Assembly: GCA_029059705.1 (NCBI GenBank)
Contig: JAIDVM010000031.1
Span: 1-64,000, forward strand
DNA from: Clostridia bacterium
Lineage (GTDB): Bacteria > Bacillota > Clostridia > Christensenellales > Borkfalkiaceae
Direction of reading: 5' to 3'
Length of the DNA stretch: 64,000 nt
The translations under genes were made by a program, and so were the position numbers. Below, piece after piece: positions 27,212 to 38,300 of this stretch (its first letter is position 1; every line of letters starts with the position of its first letter). The notes under the pieces are model-generated. The model saw only the letters and a program-made list of their open reading frames with translations. It ran no database searches and was not told the origin of the DNA.

Positions 27212-30200
27212 ATGAAAAATTTGTTTAAAAAGGATAAAAACACCGAAACGAGCGCAGTGGACGCGGAAAAGAGCGTTGTGCCCGAAGGCGTAAACGGCAA
27301 CAACGCGTCGGCAAAATCGAAATTGAAACTCGACAAGAGAATGATTTTGATAATCTGCGCGGCTTGTCTTGCGTTTGTTTGCGTGGTGCTTGCAATTGTT
27401 TTGCCCATATGCCTTACGGGCGGCGAGGGTGAGTATTTTAAGCTTAAATACGACATTCCCGACGGCGTTATTATAGAAATCGAAAACGAGGACGGCGCCG
27501 GCATCAGCAGCGGCTGGGAAGTTAAGGGCGGCGTAAACGTAAGCTTTAAGCTTGCTTACGAGGCCGAACACGAAGGAATTCCCGAAGTTGAGATAAACGG
27601 CAAAACAGTAAAAGCCAACGGTGAAGGCGTTTATTCCTTTACCATGAATTCGGACACCACGATTAAGGTTACGGGCGTTTTCGTTAAAAGAGAATATCAG
27701 GTAACCTTCGACGGCGGCGCAGACGGCTGGGTTCGCTATTCTTCGGCTGATTACGACCTTTCCAAGCCTATCTCGGTAAGGGGCGGCGTGCAGGTAACCT
27801 TTGACGTTTCGGTAAGCGTTTATTACAAGCAAAGCGGGTATACCGTGCTTGCCAACACGGTTGTTGTGAAGCCCGATGAACAGGGGCACTATACCTTTAC
27901 GGTTATAGGCAAAACCACCGTTTCGGTAATCAACCTCAAGCAGGAAGACCCCTTCTCGGCAAGAGAGCGCGAGAACGGCACGCTTTACACCGACGGCGAC
28001 GGCACGAGGGCAAACCCTTACAGAATAAGAAAACCCATCGACCTTTACGCTATGGCCGATTTAATCGGCAACGAATTTTATGCCGGCGCGAATTATCAGA
28101 TGGCTTATTACCGTCTTGAAGAAGATATCGATATGGAGGGAGAGCGCCTTTATATAATAGGTGACGGCTTTTCTACGAGCTCTTCCGTGTTTGCGGGCAA
28201 CTTCGACGGCAACAACAAAACCATATCCAATTATTATATAGCGGACGAAATTATAGAGCAATCGGCGTTCACCAAAGTGTTTACGCCCTTCCTTGGCTTG
28301 TTCGGCGTTGCAACCGCAACAAATTACGGCGCGGCTGAAATTTACGATTTAAACCTTAAAGACTTTAAAATGGAAATTTCACACGCCGACAAAACGGCTT
28401 TCTTTGCAGGCGGTTTGGTTGGCATGGGCTCGGGCGCGGCTATTACGAACTGCTCGGTGCAGGGTGAAATTATAGCCTATGCGGGCGAGGACCCTTACAG
28501 GGTTACTCTCGGCGGCGTTGTCGGCTATCTCAATTCGGCGGTTACCAACAGCGGCTCGTCCATTCCCGCTTATATCCGCTCCTGCTCCGCGGACGTGAGG
28601 ATAGACGGCAGGGCAGGCTTTATCGAAAGCATCGGCGGCGTTGTCGGCAACCTTTATTCTTACGACGCGCTCACACCCGCATACGTTTTAAACAGCTATT
28701 CCACGGGTGACGTAAACGGCGCAATAAGAACGGGCGGTATCGTCGGTTCGTTAAACGAGTACAGCTCGGTTAAAAACTGCTATGCAACGGGCATAGTGGA
28801 AGCTAAAAACGAAGCGCTCGGAATTATCGACGACAGCGTAAGCAACGCATATGCGGGCGGTATTGCGGGTTATGCCGAATACGGCGCGATAATTTCGGAC
28901 AGCTTCTCTGTGTGCGAGATTTACGCTTCGGCAATAAAGGGTGCCGCATACGAGATAACGGACGGCATTGCCGCTTACGTAAAGACAAGCGGCGCAATCC
29001 CCGCGGGCGCATATCACGCGCTTGTGCTCAATTCCTATTCAAAGGCAAAAACTGTTTACGGAAAGCAGGAAAGCAATATTAACGACGGACTTATTCAAAA
29101 CACGTTGCTTTGGGATAATGTGGACTGGACTTTTAGCGGTCAGCCCGGCGAATATCCTTCGGTAAACAAGCAAATCGTATCAAAAACGTTTACCATAACC
29201 GTAAACTTCGGCAACACTCACACGGTTGGCGGAAGCCGCGACTATTCGCGCAGATTAACCGACGTTTATTCCGATATGGCGGGGCTGTACGGCGGCGTAT
29301 ATGTTGGAAATAACATTGTCAGCATCGACCAGTATCTCGATTCCGACACGGCGGGTTACAGAACTTACGGATATTACTTCGACGCGGACCATACGCAGAG
29401 AATACCCAATTCCTACGTTCCCACGAGGGACATGACTATTTACGCCGAGTTTGTTAATTATAACGAGGTGGCGGGCAGATATTACGTTCAGAACGGCGTA
29501 AACGGCAGCGCAAGCTATATCGATTATCAATACAATAACCAAAACGGCACTGTCACTTACGGCGTTAAAACCCCCATGGGCAAGAGCGCGTACGTCGAGC
29601 TTGACCTTAAGGGCAACTTAATTTACCGCAACGGCGTAATCAGCAACAAAGCGACCTATTATTACAACGGCGAATCTTTGATACTCGAGGGCGTTTACGT
29701 GTTCTTCGAGGATACGCAAACGGGAGTGGACGCCGAAACGCAGCAGCCTGAGGTAATGTCGGAAACGTATTATCTTAATTTAATCGCGGTTAAAAACGGC
29801 GTAAACCTCGATATGTATAACGGTTCGGTTTATTCAAGCTCCAAACCGTTAAAGGCGATTAAGCAGCTTAACGGCTTTAACTACGGATATTATTACAGCG
29901 GAAATACAACCTATCTTTTCAACCCCGACATGACGGGTGTAAGAACGGAAGGTACGACGACCACAAACTTTAATTATTCCGTAAACGGCAACACGATTAA
30001 CACCGACGGCGTGGGTAATCTCAGTCTTTCTTCGCTCACGGCGTTCGACCCTTATTTCGGCACGTGGGAAAAATCCGCGGGCAGCAACAAGCAATACACC
30101 TTTGACGGTAAGGGCGGCTACACCTACGAAGAATTCGGCTATAAGGCTAACGGCGAAAAGCAGGTTTATAATTCTGCCAAAGGCTCGTATACTTCGGGTT

Positions 30201-32269
30201 TGGTAGGCGGCAAGCCGATAAAAATCGAAAACGACCTGCTTGTAATCGACGGCGAAACCTATTATAAAAAAGGTAGCTTTGTGGGCTCGTGGCGCTATCC
30301 CGACGCCCGCCAGAACGCTGTGCCCATAGATATACACTTCGGCGGAATTTCCGCGCTCGGCTACGGCGGAGCGGTTATCGACTACGGCGATTATTACGGC
30401 AAGGTAAACGTTGAATATCACGCGATTAACGCAGCCGACGGCACCATAACAATAGAGCTTTACAACGGCGATTATCTCTTTGGCAGCCTTGTTTATTTCC
30501 CCGTGGAAAGAACCTTGTCGGGCAGCATAATTTCGGCTTCGGCAAACACTACGGGCTCGCCCACGATGATTGACAACGCAAAGTTCTTCCTCTTCGACGA
30601 CTTTATGGGAAGCTGGGTAAGCAACGAAAACGGCTTGGAGCTTATTAACTTCAACGGTTTCGGCAACTATGACTTCGAAGGCACTTCGGCGCACCACGTG
30701 GTTAAGGGCGAAATCACCATAAACGGTGTAAGCGCGGGCGCGTACACGCTTGAAAACGGCAAGCTTGTCGGTTCGTTCAGCTATAACGGCACTAATTACG
30801 CGATTAGATTTGACGAGAGCTTAAAGCTTGTAATCGTAACCCCCGACGGCGGTTCGGCAATTAAGCTGTTCGGCTTGGACGGCTGGGAGAAAATAACTTT
30901 GGAAGCTGCCGACGGCACGCAGTATTCGTTTAACGGTCACGGCAACGTAACCGAAGGCACTAAGACGGGCGGCACGGTAACTATAACCCACGCAAGCGGC
31001 ACTGCAACCGAAAGTAAATACACGCTTTCGAACGGCATGCCCGTAATAGGCGGCAACACGCTTACCGCGGGCGACGGCAAGTATACCTTGGGCGGCGCGA
31101 GCCTTTGGGTTAAAACCGATTTCGCAACGGTAGACAAATGGTATTATAAGGACGGCAGAGAGATTAAAGAGCTTACCGTGGGACGTATCGGTCCCAAGGA
31201 CGGCGGCTTTGTCGTTGACGCGATAACCTACGACGGCAAAACCGTAAACGGCGCGGTTTACGATTTGGAACACAACGAAATTTACGTTGTGGACGCGGAC
31301 GGCAACATAACGCTTACGCTGAGCGTAATGAAGATAACGTCCGCAGATATTAACGAAACCAGCCTTGCGTTCGAGGTTTTGGAGAATAATCAGGCTCGCA
31401 ACTTCGTGTGCATTACCGAATTCGACGAATATAAAGGCGAATATAAGTCGGCAAGCAACAAAAAAGTAGTGTTCGACGGCTTCGGCGCTTCGGTTTACGC
31501 AACGGGTGAAGTTGTGGAATACAACGCACTCAATGAGGAGGTTTTTGCTTATACCTACGAGATTGAGGGCGACGAACTGAAGTTGACGCACACGGAAGTA
31601 ACGGCAACCGGATTTATAATCGACGATTACGTCTTTAAAGCGGGTGCGCAAACGGAAGACGCTTATGTAATGAACGGCAAATATTACACTATCGTAAAGG
31701 TAGACGCGCTTTACAACCTCGAAGCGTTTAAGCGCGGCTCGTTCAATACCGTAGACCAAAGCGTGAAATACGTATTCGACGGCATCGGTACTTTAACCGA
31801 AACCGTTGTTTCGACCGGCGCGGAAAAAACCTATAATTACAGGATTATGGGCAGTTACGATACCTTGTTGATGACTTATACTCTTTACGTAACGGATGAA
31901 AGCGGTCAGATTTATGCCGGCGAACTCAATTTAAGCTCTACAAACTCGCTCCGCCTTTCGGAAAGAGACAGGTTCTACGGGCTTACGGTTTACGGCGTGG
32001 ATAAGGAAGGCAACGTAGACAAAACCGCAAAATATTCCTTTAACGGCAACGTTTCGGGCCCGCTCAATTATGTAAAGGGCGAGGACGTAACCACTTATAA
32101 CTACAAGCTTATAGAGGATAACGGCAACGTTTGCAAGTTTGAAATAACCTTGCCCAACGACCAGAGCAAAAAGTATGAGGGTACTCTCAAATTCGTAATT
32201 AACGAATACACCCAAGACGAAAAGGACAGAGAGTATTGGACGCTTGCGCTTAAGGAAATAAAAGGCTGA
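27212..32269 (+). CDS. Large extracytoplasmic repeat protein with N-terminal signal anchor, GLUG-like and InlB-B-like segments, and FDGxG-type repeats (track ORF starts 27182)
   Basis: SD aggagc before ATG 27212; TM MILIICAACLAFVCVVLAIVLPICL; GGIVGSLNEYSSVKNCYATG; repeated Y.F(D/N)G.G modules. Confidence 0.85.
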   Translation: MKNLFKKDKNTETSAVDAEKSVVPEGVNGNNASAKSKLKLDKRMILIICAACLAFVCVVLAIVLPICLTGGEGEYFKLKYDIPDGVIIEIENEDGAGISSGWEVKGGVNVSFKLAYEAEHEGIPEVEINGKTVKANGEGVYSFTMNSDTTIKVTGVFVKREYQVTFDGGADGWVRYSSADYDLSKPISVRGGVQVTFDVSVSVYYKQSGYTVLANTVVVKPDEQGHYTFTVIGKTTVSVINLKQEDPFSARERENGTLYTDGDGTRANPYRIRKPIDLYAMADLIGNEFYAGANYQMAYYRLEEDIDMEGERLYIIGDGFSTSSSVFAGNFDGNNKTISNYYIADEIIEQSAFTKVFTPFLGLFGVATATNYGAAEIYDLNLKDFKMEISHADKTAFFAGGLVGMGSGAAITNCSVQGEIIAYAGEDPYRVTLGGVVGYLNSAVTNSGSSIPAYIRSCSADVRIDGRAGFIESIGGVVGNLYSYDALTPAYVLNSYSTGDVNGAIRTGGIVGSLNEYSSVKNCYATGIVEAKNEALGIIDDSVSNAYAGGIAGYAEYGAIISDSFSVCEIYASAIKGAAYEITDGIAAYVKTSGAIPAGAYHALVLNSYSKAKTVYGKQESNINDGLIQNTLLWDNVDWTFSGQPGEYPSVNKQIVSKTFTITVNFGNTHTVGGSRDYSRRLTDVYSDMAGLYGGVYVGNNIVSIDQYLDSDTAGYRTYGYYFDADHTQRIPNSYVPTRDMTIYAEFVNYNEVAGRYYVQNGVNGSASYIDYQYNNQNGTVTYGVKTPMGKSAYVELDLKGNLIYRNGVISNKATYYYNGESLILEGVYVFFEDTQTGVDAETQQPEVMSETYYLNLIAVKNGVNLDMYNGSVYSSSKPLKAIKQLNGFNYGYYYSGNTTYLFNPDMTGVRTEGTTTTNFNYSVNGNTINTDGVGNLSLSSLTAFDPYFGTWEKSAGSNKQYTFDGKGGYTYEEFGYKANGEKQVYNSAKGSYTSGLVGGKPIKIENDLLVIDGETYYKKGSFVGSWRYPDARQNAVPIDIHFGGISALGYGGAVIDYGDYYGKVNVEYHAINAADGTITIELYNGDYLFGSLVYFPVERTLSGSIISASANTTGSPTMIDNAKFFLFDDFMGSWVSNENGLELINFNGFGNYDFEGTSAHHVVKGEITINGVSAGAYTLENGKLVGSFSYNGTNYAIRFDESLKLVIVTPDGGSAIKLFGLDGWEKITLEAADGTQYSFNGHGNVTEGTKTGGTVTITHASGTATESKYTLSNGMPVIGGNTLTAGDGKYTLGGASLWVKTDFATVDKWYYKDGREIKELTVGRIGPKDGGFVVDAITYDGKTVNGAVYDLEHNEIYVVDADGNITLTLSVMKITSADINETSLAFEVLENNQARNFVCITEFDEYKGEYKSASNKKVVFDGFGASVYATGEVVEYNALNEEVFAYTYEIEGDELKLTHTEVTATGFIIDDYVFKAGAQTEDAYVMNGKYYTIVKVDALYNLEAFKRGSFNTVDQSVKYVFDGIGTLTETVVSTGAEKTYNYRIMGSYDTLLMTYTLYVTDESGQIYAGELNLSSTNSLRLSERDRFYGLTVYGVDKEGNVDKTAKYSFNGNVSGPLNYVKGEDVTTYNYKLIEDNGNVCKFEITLPNDQSKKYEGTLKFVINEYTQDEKDREYWTLALKEIKG

Positions 32270-32329
32270 AAATTTTAATAAACGATTTACGGAACAAAAG
32301 TATACACACACGGAATGTACGGAGGTTTT

Positions 32330-35300
32330 ATGAGAAACAAATTTAAAAGGTTTGCCTGTCTCGGGCTTACGGCGGTGTTCATGGCGTCGTTCTCGGCGGG
32401 AAATATTCTTGCTTTCGCCGACAGCGGCGAAAGCCCCGCTCAGGTGGAAAGATATCAAAATACCGAAATTGAAAACGTAACGGGCAAGGTAGACCTTTCC
32501 GACATTACGCTTAAAAACTTAAATTCTTCGGTTCTCAAAAATACGGACAATTACGAGGTTAAGGACGAAACCCGTACTTTAATCGTAACCCTCGACAAAA
32601 GAACGGTGCTCGACTATATGCCCGACGGCGAAAACGTTGCGGACTATCTTTCTTCGTACAGCGGAAAGAAAGCCGCGCGTGCCGTAAACGAAACGCAGAA
32701 CGAGCTTTTAAACGCAATCCACGCAAAAAATATAGGTTACAGCCTTGTTTATCAGTACACGGCGGTAACCAACGCGGTTGCTATAAAGGTAAACACCAAA
32801 TACATTTCCGCAATAAAGAGTATCCCCGGCGTGGAATCGGTTGTCGTATCCGAAACCTATTACGCTCCCGAAGAGGTAACCGCCGAGGATGGCGCAACCA
32901 ACGCAACGCTTGCAAACGTTTATAAAACGGGTATTTACAACTCGGACAAATACGTGCAGGAGGGGCTTGACGGCAGCGGCATGACGGTTGCCGTTTTGGA
33001 TACGGGCTTGGATTATACCCACTCCGCATTCAGCACCGAAAGATTTACTTCAAAAGACCTTGGCATGACAAAGGACGACGTGGCTGAAAAAACCGTTGGC
33101 GCAAACGTGCTGAACGCGGTAACGCTTTCGGCTAACAAAGGGCAGACGGTAACCGCGGACGATTTGTACGTAAATGAAAAAATTCCGTTTGCATACGACT
33201 ATGCGGACAAGGACGCGGACGTTTATCCTTCTTATTCGCAGCACGGCACGCACGTTGCGGGCATAGTTGCGGGCAACGACACGCAATATAAGGACAAAAA
33301 CGGCAACACCGTTTCCGAGCCTTTTTACGGCGTTGCACCCAACGCGCAGCTTGTAATTTGCAAGGTGTTCACCGACGACTTCGACAGCGACGAGCTTGGC
33401 GGAGCGGTAGCGGAAGACATAGTTGCCGCGCTTGAAGATTGCGTTAAACTTGGCGTTGACGTAATCAACATGTCGCTCGGCACCACCGCGGGCTTCTCTA
33501 CAATGTATATCGAAGGCGACGACGAAGGTCAGATGTTTGCAAAGGTTTACGAAAACATCAAGAAACAGGGCATAAGCATGATGTGCGCGGCGAGCAACGA
33601 CTTCAGCTCGGGCTACGGCAGCGCTTTCGGTACTAATAAGGCTGACGCGCCCGACTCGGGCACGGTAGGTTCGCCTTCCACCTTCGTGGGCGCAATGTCC
33701 GTTGCAAGTATAAACGGCCAGCTTTCGCCCTATATGACCTTTAACGGCAACCGCGTTTACTTTCAGGACGCCAGCGACGCAAACGGCGTAAAACAGAACT
33801 TTATCGACGATATGCTCGGAAAGAAGGGCGAGGCGGGTTCTAAAGACAGCGCCAAATTTAAATTCGTCGTAATAAGCGGCCCGGGCAAAGCGGGCGACTA
33901 CACAGCCGCGGTTTTAAACGAAATAGAAAAAGCACATGCGCAGGGCGAAAAGATAATCGCACTCGTTTCGCGCGGTTCCACAACCTTTAAAGATAAGGTT
34001 TTAAAGGCAATAGAAAAGAAAGTCGACGCGATTATAATCCACAATAACGTTGCCGGCACCGTAGGCATGACTTACGGCGACATCAAAAACCCCATTCCCG
34101 CGGTTACTATAACCATGGACGCGGGCAACATGATGAGGTACGAAACCACGGCAAGCGGCAAGCTGCAAGAGCGTTTGACGGGTGAAATAATCCTTGACAG
34201 AAGCTACGAAGCTGGCCCCTTCATGAACGATTATTCGTCGTGGGGCGCAACTCCCGACTTAAAGTTAAAGCCCGAAATAACAGCGCACGGCGGCGAAATT
34301 ACTTCAACCGTTGCGGGCGGCTATGCCGAAATGAGCGGAACTTCGATGGCTACGCCCAACCTTGCGGGCTTTACCGCGCTGTTGCGCAGCTATCTAATTA
34401 AAGAGCACGCAGACCTTGTTTCCGACGAGAACGGCGTGAACAGCGTGCTTTTGAACAGACTTATCAACCAGATTTTGATGAGTACGGCAAAAACCGTTTA
34501 CGACCAGAACGAGCTTCCCTATTCGCCCCGTAAGCAGGGCGCGGGGCTTGCAACGCTCGACAACGTAATGAGCACCAACGCTTATTGCTGGACGGACGAG
34601 GCAAACGGCGGAGCGGAGGACAACCGCCCCAAAATCGAGCTTGGTTACGACAAAAACTGCAAAGGTGTTGAGGACGCGAAGAGCACGTTTGAAAACTTAA
34701 CCTTCTACGTAACCAACTTTGGCAGTACGCCGCTTAAATTCAGAACGAATTCGATATTCATGACCGAAACGCTTTCTTCGGACGGGCTTGCCGTTGCCGA
34801 AAAGGCGTATATACTCGACGACAACAAGGCAGTTTGGACTTTAAACGACGCTCCTATAAACGAGGGCGAGGAATTCGAAGTACCCGCGGGAGCTTCGGCA
34901 AAGCTTACCGTTACTTTATCCCTTTCAGATGCGGAAAAGAAATATATTCAAACAAGCTTTAAAAACGGCATGTACGTTGAGGGCTTTTTAAGGCTTATTT
35001 CCTCTACGGACGGTCAATGCGACTTAACGGTTCCCTTTATGGGCTTTTACGGCAACTGGAAAAAAGCGCCCCTTTTGGACTACGACTGCTATGAAATTTC
35101 AGACTTCCAGAAGGACAGCCAGTATACCGACGAAACGCGTCCCCAGCCCCGCGTTTGGGCAACGCAGATGTACTTAAAGTACTACAACAACGATTATTCC
35201 ATTCCCATGGGCGGTTTTGCTTATCTTCAGGACGATTCCGACGGGGTTCAGCAGATTTATACCGAAAGGGAACACGCCGCTATTTCGTGTTACAACGTTT

Positions 35301-38300
35301 ATAACGGCGAGGGCAATACGGATAACTACATGACCACCACGGAAATAAGGGGATTGTATACCGGTCTGCTGCGAAACTGCGAAATTGTAACCTACGACTT
35401 GTATAACGATGAAACGGGCGAGCTGATTAGCGGCAACAACTGCGTTTACAGGGTTGAAAAGGCTTATGCAAGCGGCGGCAGCGCGCATCCCGCAAACGTG
35501 GAAATGAAGCTGAATCCTTATGATTTGGGGCTTAAATCCAACGGAAAATACAGGGTGGATTACAAATTCTACTTCGAGTACGAGGATTATAAAAACGGCG
35601 TGCCCGTAGACCCCGAAAACACAGTTTCGATGTCGTTCTACGTGGACTACGAAGCTCCCATTTTGCAGCAGTCGCGCATAAGGTATTTCGATTATAAGGA
35701 AAACAATAAAAACAAACAGAGAATTTATCTCGATTTGGACGTTTACGACAACCATTATCCGCAGGCGGTGGTGTTGTGCTATGCAAAGAGGGAAAACGAC
35801 GTAACCTCGCTCGAAATGGTTACGCGCTATGCAACCCCCGTATACAACGCGGTTAAAAACGGCACTACAACCGTTTCGATAGACATAACCGACGTTTACG
35901 AAAAATACGGCGACAGGTTTTTCGTCCAGATAGACGACTACGCGCTCAACCACAGCGTTTGGCAGATTGACCGCATAAAATCGAACGTTGTTCAACTTCC
36001 TGAAAACTTCGATATAAACGGCGCAAGCGAAATTACCATCGGCGTAAACGAGGCGGCAAAGATTTCGTTGAATTACGAAGGCAACGCAAATCTTTCTAAC
36101 TTTACCTGGTCGTCGTCGAGCCGCCGTGTGTTGCAGGTTAAAAACGGCGAAATCTTCGGCGTTGCTCCCGGCACGGCAACCTTAACCGTAACGGGTAACA
36201 ACAACGTCCGCAAAACGATAACCGTTAACGTAGTCGAAAGCAACACCGTGTTAAACATGCCCGCCATGTCGTTCGGCACAATAACCGGCGCAAACAACAA
36301 CCTTGTAAAGGCGCAGGGCGCTGTTGACGTAAACGCGGGACAGAAGTTCCAGCTTGAATTAAATACCGACCCTTGGTATTACGTTTATTCCGACGCTTAT
36401 AAAAACTTAAAGATTAAATGGACTTCAACCGACACCACGGTGGCAACCGTTGACCAGAATGGCAACGTCGTAACTCAGGAAAAGTGGGGCTCGGCGTCGA
36501 TAATGGCAACCGTTATGGACGGCGAAATTGAAACTATTTACGGCGCGTCGGTAAGGCTGAACGTTCAGGAACCCTTTAAAATAAGCAACTATACTCTTAC
36601 CAAATATTACGGTTTGGGCGGCGATAACGGCGTTTTAAAGGTTGACGACGACAAAAACATTATGTATATAGGCGAGGACGCGTTTGAGGACGTGGATAAC
36701 GTAAGGGTAATAATTCTCCCCAAAACTGTTATTCAAATCAACGAATACGCATTCAGAAACTGCACCTCGCTCGAAGAAGTTTATTTTATCGACCAAAATA
36801 AGATTAAACCCGCAAACTCTGCGCTTTCGATAATCATGCGCCGCGCGTTCTACGGTTGCAAAAACCTTAAAAAGGTGGATTTGTCAAACTGTAAATCGAT
36901 AACGGTATGCGAGGAAGCATTCTGGGGTACGTCTTACGACAGAAACGGTAAAGAACTGGACGGCTGCGTAAACCTTAGCGAGATAGTCGAAATGACTAAA
37001 ATCGGCACAATGGGCAACCGCGCGTTTGCGGGCACGGCTATTAAAACGGCTGATATAAGCGGCTTGCATATAGCGGGTAAAGACGTTTTTGCCGACTGCA
37101 AGGCGTTGAACAAGGTAGTCACCTCCAAGGATTCCGCAATAGGCGAAGGTATGTTCAGCGGCTGCTCCGCGCTTGAAGAAGTTACGATAAACGCGGCAAA
37201 GGTGGGGGCGCGCGCATTTAAGGGCTGCACAAAGCTTGCAAAAGCAACCTTCAATTCCGCGCTCAGCTACAGTCTGGGCGACGAAGCTTTTGCCGGCTGC
37301 TCCGCGCTTGCAACCGTGCAAAACGCAAACTGCATTGCAAAAGCGGGCGACAAAGCCTTCGACGGTACGCCTTATCATAATTCGGCTTCGGCAATTTATT
37401 CAAACGGCGGCAGAACGTTAGTTTTGGCTCCCGCAATAATCGACGGCACTTTCAGCCTTTCGGGTGTCACCGAAATTGCGCCCTACGCGTTCTCTTCGAG
37501 CAGACTTGCTTCGGGAGTAACTACAATAAATCTTGCAAGCGTTGAAAAGATAGGCGAAGGCGCGTTTGCACGCCTTGGCATAACAAGTATAAACATTCCT
37601 TCTACCGTAAAGGAAATTGCCCCGCACGCGTTCGAGGGCACGGCGATTACTTCTTTAAGTATTCCTTCAAGCGTAACTACTTTAAGCAACTACGCTTTTG
37701 CCGACTGCAAGTCGCTTGAGAGCGTAACCTTTGCCGAAGGCATTAAAGCGATAGGCGACGGCGTGTTCGCGGGCTGTACCGCGCTTAAAAACGTAACTCT
37801 TCCCCAAAGCCTTAAAGAAATGGGCAGCCTTAACTTCAGCGATTGCTCTTCGCTTGCCCAAATCAGCCTTCCCGCGCTTGAAGCTCTCGGTTTCGGCACC
37901 TTCCTCGGTTGCACAAATCTTGCTTCGGTAACCTTTGACGCGGGCGCAAGCACCACGGGTACGGCGACGTTCGGCAGAATTGTAATGCAGGCTGACGGCA
38001 GCGTTGTGTTCGACGGCTGCAAGGCGCTTACAAGCGTAACGCTCGGCAATAACGTTAAAGAAATCGGCGCGTATGCTTTTGCGGGCTGCACCTCGCTTGA
38101 AAATCTTGTTACGGGCGCAACTTCCGTAGGAATGTACGCATTTGCGGGCTGTACCGCCCTCACAAACTTGACGGGGCTTGATAAAATTGTTATAATAGAA
38201 GACGGTGCTTTTACAAATTGCAGCAAGCTTTTGGATTTGAACCTTTCGGCGGCGCAATTTATAGGCAACGGCGCTTTTGCGGGCGTGGGCTTTACTTCGC